DNA of 44,918 bases from Clostridia bacterium (GCA_017517035.1 JAFXAN010000039.1:1-44918), one strand, 5' to 3'. Shown: positions 32,440 through 41,668, numbered from the stretch's first letter. The notes: generated by a model not told the origin, from the letters alone. A program made the numbers and translations.

Positions 32440-33684
32440 TTACTGCTTCTTAAACACCGTTTTCACAATAGTCGAGAACTTCGGGGGCATTCCGTAGAGC
32501 AGAACTCCTACACGATAGATCTTTGCGGAAAAAACTCCGATGCCGATAGTAGAACAAATGAGAATTGCAATCGAAATGGCAATTTCATACCACGCCACCG
32601 TACTCATACAAATTCTCGTGAACATAGCCATAGGAGAAGTGAACGGAATATACGAACACACAAGCATTGCAGTGTTATCCACAGAGCCGCTGCTCATTGA
32701 GAACATAACCACCATAAATGCGATAATAAAGAGAAACGTGATCGGCATAACCGAGGTGTTTATATCCTCGAGCTTGGATGCTGTCGATCCTATCGCACCA
32801 AACATAAATGCATAAATAAGGAAGCCAAGCACGAAAAATATCATCAAATAAATAAACAATTCAATTGGTATATCGAATATTGAAGCTATCAAAGGATTGG
32901 AAAGAGCTTCTTTGTTCACATTGTAGAGCAGAATTGCCGTACCAAATACGAGGACCAGTTGAGAGAAGCCTGCAATACAAGAAGCAAGCACCTTGCCGAA
33001 CATCATACTTGTGGGCTTTGCACTCGTTATGAGGACTTCCATCGCACGAGAACTCTTTTCGGTGGCAACATTTGTTGCAACCATCTGTCCATAAAGAAGA
33101 ATGACCATATACAAAGCGAAGATCATTATATAAGTATAGAAGAAGTTCTGCATCTGATCCTTACCAAGTGTTTCTATGCCGCTTTCAATTTGAACCGACA
33201 TGATCTCTCCTGCCTGCTCAGGTGTAAGTCCGTTCTGTACCATAGCCCCTACACGATACACCTCTTGCAGAACGGTATCTGCAATGGCGGTATTACTATC
33301 GTACATTGAAAGATTATTTACATAATATGTATATGAGGATGCGCTGTTCATGACAAAGGCACATTCCGCATTCCCCGATATAATATCATTCTTTAGCTCG
33401 TCAATACTGCCTTCTGCGACCTTTATGTTATAATCTACAAAAGCGTTTCCAAAATATTCTTTTACAATGGCAGAGAGGTTTTCATCTTCGGCATAAACAA
33501 GCATTGTTGGAAGATCGATGGGAGTTACATCCACCTCATCGTTCGATTCAAGCGCTGCTATAATATTGGGAATAAACATTACAACAGCGATTGCAACAAC
33601 AAGAAATATCGTGATTCCAACAAACACCTTGTTTCTAAGATAACCGTTAAGCTCAAATTTAAGTATTTTTCCAAACTGTTTCAT
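32440..33684 (-). CDS. ABC-2 type transporter permease (NatB/YhaP-like)
   Basis: The product is 414 aa. There is one N-terminal membrane span (VFVGITIFLVVAIAVVMFI), an extracellular domain of about 150 residues, then five or so spans in the second half (FFYTYIMIFALYMVILLYG, ELFIYLMIFFVLGFLIYAF and others), with the conserved ATEKSSRAMEVLITSAKP segment typical of NatB. It pairs with the ATPase 12 nt upstream to export an unknown substrate such as sodium, a peptide or an antibiotic. Confidence 0.88.
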   Translation of the reverse strand: MKQFGKILKFELNGYLRNKVFVGITIFLVVAIAVVMFIPNIIAALESNDEVDVTPIDLPTMLVYAEDENLSAIVKEYFGNAFVDYNIKVAEGSIDELKNDIISGNAECAFVMNSASSYTYYVNNLSMYDSNTAIADTVLQEVYRVGAMVQNGLTPEQAGEIMSVQIESGIETLGKDQMQNFFYTYIMIFALYMVILLYGQMVATNVATEKSSRAMEVLITSAKPTSMMFGKVLASCIAGFSQLVLVFGTAILLYNVNKEALSNPLIASIFDIPIELFIYLMIFFVLGFLIYAFMFGAIGSTASKLEDINTSVMPITFLFIIAFMVVMFSMSSGSVDNTAMLVCSYIPFTSPMAMFTRICMSTVAWYEIAISIAILICSTIGIGVFSAKIYRVGVLLYGMPPKFSTIVKTVFKKQ

Positions 33685-33696
33685 TGTCCTGCCTCC

Positions 33697-34587
33697 TTAC
33701 ACCTGTGAACCTGCGTACTCTACGAAAATATCGTTTAAAGAAGGCTCAAACACCTTTACCTCGTCAACATCGTAGCTTTCTACAAGTCGTTTCATCATAG
33801 ACTGCTTTTTATCGGGGCCATCAAGCTGAATTAGTAAGGTTCCATCCTCACGCTCGATGCAAGCTTCACCCAAATCTGCTTTTATCTGCTCGGGTTTAGT
33901 GGTGTTTACCACGATCTTATCACGAGGATAGGTTCTCTTGATTTCATGGAGATCTCCGCTGATAGCCACCTTGCCTGCGTTGATAATTGCGATACTGTCG
34001 CAAAATTCCTCTATGTAGCTCATTTGATGGCTTGAAAACAGAACGATCTTCCCCTTGGTAATTTGCTCCTTCACAACATCTTTAAGAAGCATTGCATTCA
34101 CGGGATCGAGTCCCGAGAATGGTTCGTCGAGGATGACGATATCGGGATCGTGCGCCAGCGCTGTAATAAGCTGAATTTTCTGCTGATTTCCTTTTGACAA
34201 GGTATCAAGGCGCTTGTTACGGTATTCGGACATACCAAGTCTTGAGAGCCAATAGTCAATAGCTTTCACGGCATCCTTTGTTCTCATACCTTTCAGCTCC
34301 GCAAAATATACAAGCTGATCTATGATGAGCTTCTTCGGATAAAGTCCTCTTTCTTCGGGGAGGTAGCCAATGCCGATTTTATCGTAATCAATAGGCTTTC
34401 CGTCAATCAAAACCTCTCCGCTATTTGCCGGGAATACGTTCATCAATATACGAATAGATGTTGTTTTACCTGCGCCGTTTCTGCCAAGAAGACCGAACGC
34501 ACGTCCGCCCTCTGCTACAAAAGATACTCCCTTCAGGACTTCTTTCTCGCCAAAGGATTTGTCAATGTTTTTTAGTTCAAGTATCAT
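33697..34587 (-). CDS. ABC transporter ATP-binding protein (NatA/YhaQ-like)
   Basis: The product is 296 aa. It has Walker A GRNGAGKTT (residues 35-43), signature LSKGNQQK, Walker B DIVILDEP and the switch His in LFSSHQMSYIEEF. The C-terminal extension of about 80 residues (VFEPSLNDIFVEYAG) is typical of the NatA/DrrA-like class. It energises the permease at 32440-33684. Confidence 0.92.
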   Translation of the reverse strand: MILELKNIDKSFGEKEVLKGVSFVAEGGRAFGLLGRNGAGKTTSIRILMNVFPANSGEVLIDGKPIDYDKIGIGYLPEERGLYPKKLIIDQLVYFAELKGMRTKDAVKAIDYWLSRLGMSEYRNKRLDTLSKGNQQKIQLITALAHDPDIVILDEPFSGLDPVNAMLLKDVVKEQITKGKIVLFSSHQMSYIEEFCDSIAIINAGKVAISGDLHEIKRTYPRDKIVVNTTKPEQIKADLGEACIEREDGTLLIQLDGPDKKQSMMKRLVESYDVDEVKVFEPSLNDIFVEYAGSQV

Positions 34588-34631
34588 TCTTTACCTCTTA
34601 TTCTGAAACAAAATAATTTTATATATTCAAC

Positions 34632-35387
34632 TTACTTTTCTTTGAAATTCAGATTGATTGCACCGATGCCACCCTCAATCTCTATATAATTCTGTCCGTT
34701 TCCGCTACTGCCATAATCGGTAACTGTTTCTCCATCCACGGTAATACTGCCAAGCCCTTTTTCAATATCAACTTTATAATTATCTTTACTGCCAATTAAA
34801 GTAAGATTGGACTCTCCCATACCAAATTTCAAATCACTATTTCCGAGTACGGTAGCAGTCAAATTCAATTCGCCCATTCCCATTTCAATCGTTAAATTAT
34901 TGAGTATACCGCTAACAATGGTTATCTGTCCGGCTCCACCTTCAATATCAACCTCCGAAGAAGCGTTAAGGGATTCAAATCGTACATCTCCTGCACCAAG
35001 CTTTAATTCCATTGAATTTGCTGACAAAGTATCTACCGTCATTTTTGCAGCGCCCGTTTCAATATCCACATCATCAAACTCGGTGCCATTTGGGACATAA
35101 AGAGTTAAGATTGAATCAAAATAGTTGCTATTGCTCTTTGCTTTGTCTTCAATTGTCAAAACACCGTTTTTTTCTGATACAGACAGATATTTCAGATTGC
35201 TCTCAACCAAAAAATCATCTCCATTTTCGATTTTGAAATCGGCGGCGTTAATCTGAACATCTAATGAATGTATTTCGGATGTTATTTCATATGTTTTTAT
35301 TTCATTCAAAACAGCATCTTGCTTGCTGCAACCAACAAAGCATATAAGTAATATTGCCGATATAATTACAGTGATTGTTTTTTTCAT
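34632..35387 (-). CDS. DUF4097-type lipoprotein
   Basis: The product is 251 aa. ATG 35387 with GAGGTG 5 nt upstream is preferred to a GTG at 35393. The signal peptide ends in lipobox FVGC with Cys20, so it is a membrane-anchored lipoprotein on the outer face. The rest is the repetitive beta-solenoid pattern of DUF4097 putative adhesins (DVDIETGAAKM, MELKLGAGDV, EVDIEGGAGQI). Within a protease/ABC operon it may sense envelope state or bind a peptide substrate (inference). Confidence 0.85.
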   Translation of the reverse strand: MKKTITVIISAILLICFVGCSKQDAVLNEIKTYEITSEIHSLDVQINAADFKIENGDDFLVESNLKYLSVSEKNGVLTIEDKAKSNSNYFDSILTLYVPNGTEFDDVDIETGAAKMTVDTLSANSMELKLGAGDVRFESLNASSEVDIEGGAGQITIVSGILNNLTIEMGMGELNLTATVLGNSDLKFGMGESNLTLIGSKDNYKVDIEKGLGSITVDGETVTDYGSSGNGQNYIEIEGGIGAINLNFKEK

Positions 35388-35389
35388 AT

Positions 35390-36568
35390 TCACACCTCAT
35401 ACTTCTGTAGCTCTTTTGTTTCACTCTCTGTATATGATTTTCGCTCTGCTATCCGCATAAGATCTCTTTCGGAGTCGATCTCGTGAGGATAAGGATAGCT
35501 TTTTGCGGCTTTTTCAAAATCATTCTTTATTTTTTCTGCCTTCAAAGCATCATTTCCCAAAAGCAAGGCAACTGCATATTCGCACCTGAGCACAGACGGA
35601 AAACGCTTCATTGCTTTCATAAACTTCTTTTGCTCGTTTGTCAGCATTTTTTCGGCAACTTCACGGCGATTTTGTCCGATCAGCTCCAGAAAAACTCTAT
35701 CGCAGATCATAAGGCTGCGGTGAAGTCCGACAATGCCGCTTTCAATTTCAAGCAAATGTGCCATAAGCGCATCCGCATCCTCAAATTTTTCCTCATCCAT
35801 AAGCTTGTTTACCGCAAATACGCCTCGGGTTGCCACCATACTATTTTTCATAGCTTCGTCTGTCGGAACTTCAAACCACTCGGCCGGCATATCTTTAAGT
35901 CGAATCCCCTTTGCATTTTCTGCTGCGACCTTAAGCTGCACCCAAAAGGCTTCAAGTGCTTCCCTGTTCCTTGATAAAGCAAAAGCATTATATCCATCAT
36001 TATCAACCATTCCCATACGCATCGGGATACCGTTCATTATTGCGCTCATAAATCCAACTGCCGCGAAGATCAGAAGAAGCGGTGAGAGGAACGTAACAGA
36101 CGGGCAAAGCCAATATATTATCAAAAACAAAGCACCCATGATGATATTGATAATTGAACCGCCCAGATTGTACAGCACGATCGGAATCCTGCCGTCCTTC
36201 ATATCCGGTGGGGACATAAGGCACTGACCGCCCGTTCCCACTATACTTAATCGCTTCATTTTAAGCTTACCGTTTTCCTCAAGCCATATAAAAGAAGCGA
36301 TACGGAAAGAGCTGAACTTATAACCCGTCATCAAACCAAATAAAAGATGACCTGCTTCGTGGACGATAATATGGAAGAAAAACGCCACATACATACCAAG
36401 AAACAGCCCAGCAAGAGAGAGAATTTTCCCATATATCGGATAATCTTCAGATGACAAAAAAAGATATTCTGCCATCACAAAGCCGCATACTGCCCCTATA
36501 AGCATCATAAAAACGGCACCTATATACTGCTGCCAAACTATTTTTTTCTTTTTCTTTGCTTGTTTCAT
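35390..36568 (-). CDS. M50 family membrane metalloprotease (site-2-protease-like)
   Basis: The product is 392 aa. Zinc motif HEAGH at residues 70-74 lies in a membrane helix (VAFFFHIIVHEAGHLLFGLM). At least four further hydrophobic segments follow, up to about residue 185. The C-terminal 200 residues are soluble, helical and TPR-like. M50 enzymes cleave within membranes, releasing transcription factors or processing peptides. It is the first gene of a four-gene operon; its stop (35390-35392) lies 2 nt from the lipoprotein ATG. The target is unknown. Confidence 0.83.
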   Translation of the reverse strand: MKQAKKKKKIVWQQYIGAVFMMLIGAVCGFVMAEYLFLSSEDYPIYGKILSLAGLFLGMYVAFFFHIIVHEAGHLLFGLMTGYKFSSFRIASFIWLEENGKLKMKRLSIVGTGGQCLMSPPDMKDGRIPIVLYNLGGSIINIIMGALFLIIYWLCPSVTFLSPLLLIFAAVGFMSAIMNGIPMRMGMVDNDGYNAFALSRNREALEAFWVQLKVAAENAKGIRLKDMPAEWFEVPTDEAMKNSMVATRGVFAVNKLMDEEKFEDADALMAHLLEIESGIVGLHRSLMICDRVFLELIGQNRREVAEKMLTNEQKKFMKAMKRFPSVLRCEYAVALLLGNDALKAEKIKNDFEKAAKSYPYPHEIDSERDLMRIAERKSYTESETKELQKYEV

Positions 36569-36661
36569 TGATCCCGTACCTCAAATAGAAATTTTTAATC
36601 TGCCTGCATTATATTTCATCATTATAATACTTAGTTATTAAGTCTGAAATATCTTTTGCAA

Positions 36662-36889
36662 CTATACGAATCTCAAAAAGCTCATGTTTCCAAATTTATC
36701 AACAATTTCCTCTGCGGAAAGCAAAAACCAATGGTCACCATTCGTTTCTCTGAGCAGATCTTTCAATTCTTCGGGAAATTCAAAGCCTATATAGTCCTCC
36801 GCTTCTTTAATCTCCCTTTCGGAGCAGGGTTCTTGCAATTTCGCCCAATTATGTCCCACTATCAGTTTTTCAATAAGTTCTCTATACAT
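36662..36889 (-). CDS. Small SMI1/KNR4 (SUKH) family protein
   Basis: The product is 75 aa. CGGAGG 5 nt upstream selects ATG 36889 over an earlier in-frame Met. The segment CSEREIKEAEDYIGFEFPEE and LLRETNGDHW is the SMI1/KNR4 N-terminal core. It is much shorter than the usual domain (about 130 aa), so it may be a truncated or minimal member. SUKH proteins often act as immunity proteins for polymorphic toxins, but no toxin is adjacent. Confidence 0.75.
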   Translation of the reverse strand: MYRELIEKLIVGHNWAKLQEPCSEREIKEAEDYIGFEFPEELKDLLRETNGDHWFLLSAEEIVDKFGNMSFLRFV

Positions 36890-37149
36890 AATAGCCTCCG
36901 CAAAACTCTGATCAGTCTTTTCGCTCAAAACTTACTGTTCAATTATATCACAAAAAAGGGGAAAATTCAATAGATACCTTCTCGATATAATTATAAAAAA
37001 GGCAGCCGCATAAGCGACTGCACTCAAGATTACAATACTATTATCGTACCTTGCACAATATTCAATTGATACAGAACAACTCACAAAATACTTTTTAAAG
37101 TTTTTGTTGCCGAAACAGCTTTTATTTTAATGCTTTTTCTATCTTGTTT

Positions 37150-38139
37150 TCACTTCCCGAGAATCAAGTCGATTTCCGCCAGTTCCTCATCGGAAAATTC
37201 TGCATTTTCAAATACCTTAATATTTTCAAGTATCTGCTCGGGTTTACTTGCGCCGACAAGAACGCTCGTGATGTTTTCTGTGCGAAGTATCCACGCCAGC
37301 GCCATCTGTGCCATCGTCTGACCTCGCTTTCCTGCAAGCTCATTCAGCTTTCGTACAATATTGATCTTCTCATCCGTGATGCTTTCGGGCCGCAGATATC
37401 TGGGATCGTGCATAGCACGGGAATCTGCCGAAAAACCTTCGAGATAACGCCCCGCAAGCACGCCGCCCGCAAGAGGAGAGAATGCAATGCAGCCAACTCC
37501 TTCATTCGCCAGCACATCAATAAGACCGTTTTCTGCCGTGCGGTTGAGCATAGAATAGTTTGGCTGATGGATCAACAGATGAGTACCCATATTTTTGAGT
37601 GTTTTTATTGCAATCTCCGCCTGTTCAGCGTTATAATTCGATATCCCCACATAAAGTGCCTTTCCACTTCTCACAATATCGTGAAGTGCCTGCATAGTTT
37701 CCTCAATTGGGGTATCGGGATCCGGACGGTGATGATAAAAAATATCAACATAATCAAGGTGCATACGTTTAAGACTCTGATCAAGGCTTGCCATGAGATA
37801 TTTGCGGCTGCCATGATTGCCGTAAGGTCCCTTCCACATATCGTAGCCAGCTTTTGTGGATATTACAAGCTCGTCTCGATACGGACGCCAATCGCGCTCC
37901 ATATGAATACCGAAATTTCGCTCCGCCTCTCCATAAGGAGGACCGTAATTATTGGCAAGATCAAAATGAGTGATCCCGTTGTCAAAAGCGGTACGAAGCA
38001 AGCTCTGCTGAACACAAAACGGTGTGATGTTCCCAAAATTGTGCCAAAGTCCAAGAGATATTGCAGGCAAAAGTAGTCCGCTTTTTCCGCAACGGCGGTA
38101 AAGCATATTATCATATCTGTTTTCGGAAGGATTATACAT
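37150..38139 (-). CDS. Aldo/keto reductase, YghZ/GAP-reductase-like
   Basis: The product is 329 aa. AKR tetrad residues are visible in HFDLANNYGPPYGEAE (Asp, Tyr), VISTKAGY (Lys) and DIFYHHRPD (His). GLWHNFG near the N-terminus and the KCTER-like VLVGASKPEQILENI region are typical of the L-glyceraldehyde-3-phosphate reductase (YghZ) group. Cytoplasmic and NADPH-dependent by family. GGAGAG precedes ATG 38139. It stands alone. Confidence 0.9.
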   Translation of the reverse strand: MYNPSENRYDNMLYRRCGKSGLLLPAISLGLWHNFGNITPFCVQQSLLRTAFDNGITHFDLANNYGPPYGEAERNFGIHMERDWRPYRDELVISTKAGYDMWKGPYGNHGSRKYLMASLDQSLKRMHLDYVDIFYHHRPDPDTPIEETMQALHDIVRSGKALYVGISNYNAEQAEIAIKTLKNMGTHLLIHQPNYSMLNRTAENGLIDVLANEGVGCIAFSPLAGGVLAGRYLEGFSADSRAMHDPRYLRPESITDEKINIVRKLNELAGKRGQTMAQMALAWILRTENITSVLVGASKPEQILENIKVFENAEFSDEELAEIDLILGK

Positions 38140-38321
38140 TTCAACTCTCCTTAATTATTATTTTTTGCTCTGTATTTGCCAAAACACATCAGCTTCAATA
38201 CTATTCTCCTCATTTATCAATGGTTTATCCTATTTGTATTATACCATGTTATGTCATACACTTCAAGCCTTTTTTTATATATCATGCCTTACAAAAAGAA
38301 ATAAAACTTAGGAAAATCGAA

Positions 38322-38386
38322 AAAGGGTCAAGATCATCCGCACAAGTCCGTTAAAAACGGACTTGTGCATCAATGCTCAACCCTTT
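38322..38386. terminator. Bidirectional terminator after the BspA-like gene
   Basis: The inner 13-bp stem is 38340-38352 with 38356-38368. An outer imperfect pairing (AAGGGTCAA with TCAACCCTT-like arms) and runs of A or T on both sides complete it. Confidence 0.82.
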
Positions 38387-38392
38387 TTTAGA

Positions 38393-40786
38393 TTATTTCT
38401 TTTTCTTTTTTGCAACAATTATTATAACCACTGCCACAACCGCAACAACGACTACTGCTGCCACAATGATGATAATAGGAAGAATGCCGATGCTGCCTGT
38501 CGCATCTCCGCCCTTCTCACTATCCTTACTTCCCTGCTGGGAAATGATAAGTCCGGGAGTTACAGATGCTCCTGTGCTCTCCTCGGAAGTCTCTGTTTCG
38601 GTTTCGGTTTCAATCTCTGTTACAGGAGCTGTTGTTTCGGGAGCCTCTGTTTCGAGAACCGTTGTTTCGGGAGGATTGCAGGTGATAGGAGCGGGAGTGT
38701 TTGCGGAAATATCAAGGAATGTAAGTCCGTTTTCAGCCGCATAGCTCTCTGCATAAGAACCGGGAGTTCCATATACATTTTTGAGGTTTACTGTTATATT
38801 TTCCTCAAAAACGGATGTTCCGATCTTTTCAACCTGAGGGCTGATGATAACATTTGCAATGAGGAAGTCATATGCAAAAGTCCATGGACTGATCGTGTGT
38901 ACATTTCTGATATCTATCGTTCCCTCAATAGGGTCGCTGCCGCTGCGGTAAACAGCTTTGAGATTTGAGCATTTTTCAAATGCCGCATTCAGTATCTCAA
39001 AGCTCTCTGACGCGGGTATCTGAACGGTTTCAAGATTTGAAAATTCGCAAAATGCATATTTTCCTATGCTTGTGATAGCATCTGAAAGAATGATATGCTT
39101 AACACTGTTTCTGATAGAGAACCAGGGCTGATTCTTTGAGCCGCCGCCATAGTAGTTTACGATATCATCAATTTTACCCGCACCATAAACGGTAAGTGTT
39201 CCCGTTGCTTCATCAAAGTCAAATACGCTTCTTCCGCCGCAAGAAGGAAGAGTGGGGTCAACATATACCCAATATTCATGTTTTATGCTTGGATCCTTTA
39301 TACTCTGGACATTATAAAGATTTGTCTTTGCATATTCAATGAGAGACTCGGTAACCTCATGTGCATAGATAGTCTTTATTGAGGTTGAAAGGTCAACTGT
39401 AAGCTCCTTTGCGGATGAAGGAAGAACGATCTCACTGATAGCTGTGTTTCTATAAGCATCGTTGACCTTCAGAATACCCGTAAGATCTGCTCTGCCCTCG
39501 ATACGCTCTGCACCGTCACGCCAAATCGTTGTCAAGGAAGTACAGCCGTTAAAAGCATTTGGGTCAATCTGAGTTACATTTTTACCCATTCTTATATCCT
39601 TAAGAGCAGTATAATTAAGAAATGCGCTTCCGGATATCTTTGCAATGTTATCTCCAACGATAACATGCTCAATGACCTCCTTATATTCATTCCATGTCGG
39701 GCCATCCTGGTCAACATTTCCAACAGAGCCTGTTTCATTATACTTTGTTGTTGCAGAAACAAATTCGAGGGTCTTTGTGTCATCATAATATGCCCACCAG
39801 GTGTTTATGATGTCACCGCCGTTGTATTTTCCCGAAGAATGTCCCCAAACTGTCGCACCCTCGGGGTTGAAATCTGTAACTGCTGGAGTGGTTGTGCTTC
39901 CTCCGCTTGTACCGCCGCTGCTTCCACCTGTTGAAGTACTTGTGGTTGCCTTTGTTCCCTTTGTTTCCTCGCCTGTATCAAGGTCGATGAAAGTATATCC
40001 GTTTGCCTTCGCAAATTCAGCAGCCTTTGATCCTGCCTTTGCCTTTATTGCCGGATATGTGGTGTTCTGTGCAAAAACATCATCCGACTCAATGACGGTT
40101 TCCATACCAAGAACAGTAAGAACTTTCAAAACAGGCGTATTTGAAAGGGCTTTATTCTTTATAACTGTTGTTCCTGCGGGAATCTCAAGTTCTTCAAGCT
40201 TTTTGGCAGCTTTTATAAATTCGAGAGGAAGCTCACCTGCAAAATCGGGATTCAGAATTATTTTGTTTACCACATAAGCTCCGCCGTCAAAAAGATAATT
40301 GCCGAATTTGGTGATTTTTGAAAGGTCATATGTTCCTACAACCGGCTCTGTTCCTCTTATGTAGATAGACTCAATATTTGGAGAAGATTCGAAGGCCGCA
40401 CCGCCGAGAGTTACAAGCGAAGCGGGTATTTCCACTATCTTTAGCTCTGTCTGCTTCATGAGACCGTTAAGCTCTGTTATACCATCGCCAACGATAACCT
40501 TGGTAGCGCCTTCAAAGGTGGGAAGGCATTTGTTCCAAGAACCCATAGAGCCGTCAACAGGGTCTCTTCTCGGGATAACTGTTGTTTGAACCTTATCCGT
40601 TGCCGCAGGATCTATCTCAAAGGTGAGAAGGCCTTCTGCAGTCATTGTCCATTTGATATTTGTCTCTGCGCCTGTTGTGTCCTTCATATAGCCGCTTGAA
40701 GGAGTGGCAGCAAAAGCAGAAAATATCAAAACGACCGCAAACAGAAGTGCAAAAACAATAGAGAGTAAAATTTTTTTGTTGTTCAT
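38393..40786 (-). CDS. BspA-type leucine-rich surface protein with C-terminal membrane anchor
   Basis: The product is 797 aa. ATG 40786 gives MNNKKILLSIVF, a signal peptide ending FSAFAA. Leucine-rich BspA repeats fall in at least three blocks (LVTLGGAAFESS, ISGSAFLNYTALKDI, ITSIGKYAFCEFSNLE). A Gly/Ser/Thr linker lies near residue 290 and a Thr/Glu-rich stalk near 720-750 (TEIETETETETSEES). The end is a single membrane helix followed by Lys-Lys-Lys-Lys-Lys, so it is anchored by the membrane, not by sortase. Probably adhesion or surface recognition. Confidence 0.88.
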   Translation of the reverse strand: MNNKKILLSIVFALLFAVVLIFSAFAATPSSGYMKDTTGAETNIKWTMTAEGLLTFEIDPAATDKVQTTVIPRRDPVDGSMGSWNKCLPTFEGATKVIVGDGITELNGLMKQTELKIVEIPASLVTLGGAAFESSPNIESIYIRGTEPVVGTYDLSKITKFGNYLFDGGAYVVNKIILNPDFAGELPLEFIKAAKKLEELEIPAGTTVIKNKALSNTPVLKVLTVLGMETVIESDDVFAQNTTYPAIKAKAGSKAAEFAKANGYTFIDLDTGEETKGTKATTSTSTGGSSGGTSGGSTTTPAVTDFNPEGATVWGHSSGKYNGGDIINTWWAYYDDTKTLEFVSATTKYNETGSVGNVDQDGPTWNEYKEVIEHVIVGDNIAKISGSAFLNYTALKDIRMGKNVTQIDPNAFNGCTSLTTIWRDGAERIEGRADLTGILKVNDAYRNTAISEIVLPSSAKELTVDLSTSIKTIYAHEVTESLIEYAKTNLYNVQSIKDPSIKHEYWVYVDPTLPSCGGRSVFDFDEATGTLTVYGAGKIDDIVNYYGGGSKNQPWFSIRNSVKHIILSDAITSIGKYAFCEFSNLETVQIPASESFEILNAAFEKCSNLKAVYRSGSDPIEGTIDIRNVHTISPWTFAYDFLIANVIISPQVEKIGTSVFEENITVNLKNVYGTPGSYAESYAAENGLTFLDISANTPAPITCNPPETTVLETEAPETTAPVTEIETETETETSEESTGASVTPGLIISQQGSKDSEKGGDATGSIGILPIIIIVAAVVVVAVVAVVIIIVAKKKKK

Positions 40787-40833
40787 AGTTGTTGTTCCTT
40801 TCCCTAAGTTCCGTTTCATTATTGTACATTGTT

Positions 40834-40862
40834 ATTATATACCGATTAAGAACAAAAATCAA
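40834..40862 (-). promoter_or_regulatory. Promoter of the BspA-like gene
   Basis: On the minus strand TTGATT (40857-40862), 17-bp spacer, TATAAT (40834-40839). Confidence 0.65.
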
Positions 40863-41041
40863 TACAGATTTTGAATATTTATATATAATTTGCCAAATAT
40901 TAAAATAATAAAACAGAGTATCCTGTATAAATTATATCAAAATAACTTTTTTTGCGCTACCAATTTTTCGCTAATTTATTATCTTTTTTTGCTATTCTGC
41001 TGAAAATTCAAATACAATATAATAAAAAGAAGAAAAAGCAC

Positions 41042-41069
41042 TTGACAAATTAAAAATTTGTGGTATAAT
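41042..41069 (+). promoter_or_regulatory. Promoter reading toward tRNA-Ser
   Basis: TTGACA (41042-41047), 16-bp spacer, TATAAT (41064-41069). The first terminator downstream is at 41179-41203, so a transcript of about 130 nt may result. Confidence 0.65.
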
Positions 41070-41113
41070 ATTAATGTTTGTGAGATGCAATTTTCCGTAT
41101 ACAAATATACAAC

Positions 41114-41165
41114 CTCATACGGAGGGATATATCGGCTTTGCCGATGAACCACGAAGCGGTCATAA
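41114..41165 (+). repeat. Degenerate tRNA-Ser 5' fragment 1
   Basis: ACCTCATACGGAGGGATAT and CGAAGCGGTCATAACG match the tRNA-Ser region, but a hairpin segment (ATCGGC-TTT-GCCGAT) interrupts them. Not a functional tRNA. Confidence 0.5.
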
Positions 41166-41178
41166 CGGGTAAGCGCAC

Positions 41179-41203
41179 AAAAAACGATTGAATATCGTTT
41201 TTT
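41179..41203 (+). terminator. Intrinsic terminator in the tRNA-Ser upstream region
   Basis: A 10-bp stem, AAAAAACGAT with ATCGTTTTTT, loop TGAAT, ending in the T-run. Confidence 0.7.
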
Positions 41204-41317
41204 GAAGCGTGTAACGAAAATAAGGAAAAATCGAGCCGAGTGAATCGAGGCGATGATTTTGACTATATTTTCGGAAGGGCACGAGCCTTAAATATTCTTT
41301 AAAAACACAATTTAATA

Positions 41318-41372
41318 ACCTCATACGGAGGGATATCGAAGCGGTCATAACGAGGCGGTCTTGAAAACCCGC
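41318..41372 (+). repeat. tRNA-Ser 5' half, fragment 2
   Basis: GGAGGGATATCGAAGCGGTC and on through the anticodon region CGGTCTTGAAAACC match the intact tRNA-Ser (41509-41550) with few changes. Similarity ends after the anticodon stem; the variable arm, T-arm and acceptor 3' side are missing. Confidence 0.75.
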
Positions 41373-41508
41373 GCGTAACTGTTCCTTTTGTTCCCTCAAA
41401 ATCCTTGTCATATCAAGGGTTTTCGGCATTTTCTAAAATACAAAAATTTCATAGTTCTCTCGCGAAATTCTCTCCAAATTCCGGAGCATTTCGCTAAAGA
41501 TAACCTAC

Positions 41509-41596
41509 GGAGGGTTATCGAAGTGGTCATAACGAGGCGGTCTTGAAAACCGTTTGCCCTCTGGGCACGTGGGTTCGAATCCCACACCCTCCGCCA
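41509..41596 (+). tRNA. tRNA-Ser(TGA)
   Basis: 88 nt including encoded CCA. Acceptor GGAGGGT/ACCCTCC pairs, anticodon stem GCGGT... holds TTGAAA (anticodon TGA), the long variable arm TGCCCTCTGGGCA-like is present, and the T-arm GTGGG-TTCGAAT-CCCAC is perfect. It is followed by a terminator and by the integrase of an integrated element. Confidence 0.95.
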
Positions 41597-41620
41597 CATT
41601 TTGCACAATTTTGCGCAGTA

Positions 41621-41668
41621 AAAAGCACTTGAATTTAGTGATATTCGCTAAAAATCAGGTGCTTTTTT
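41621..41668 (+). terminator. Terminator after tRNA-Ser
   Basis: The outer 12-bp stem (41621-41632 with 41655-41666, one G-U) has an inner TTTAG/CTAAA stem, then a T-run to 41668. Confidence 0.8.

Larger units (their letters stand above)
40863..41508. other. Gene-free stretch upstream of tRNA-Ser
   Basis: 40863-41040 is AT-rich with nothing recognisable. A promoter (41042-41069), a first tRNA-Ser-like fragment (41114-41165), a terminator (41179-41203), a second tRNA-Ser 5' half (41318-41372) and a spacer with CCTTG/CAAGG arms (41402-41420) follow. I see no convincing protein gene. Confidence 0.6.

Noticed and set aside
38363..38968. 201-aa plus-strand frame opposite the BspA-like gene
   Set aside because: Antisense of the membrane anchor and Thr/Glu-rich stalk; no start signals.
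41160..41608. Minus-strand frames across the tRNA-Ser region
   Set aside because: They read through tRNA-derived sequence and its scars, a frequent false prediction.
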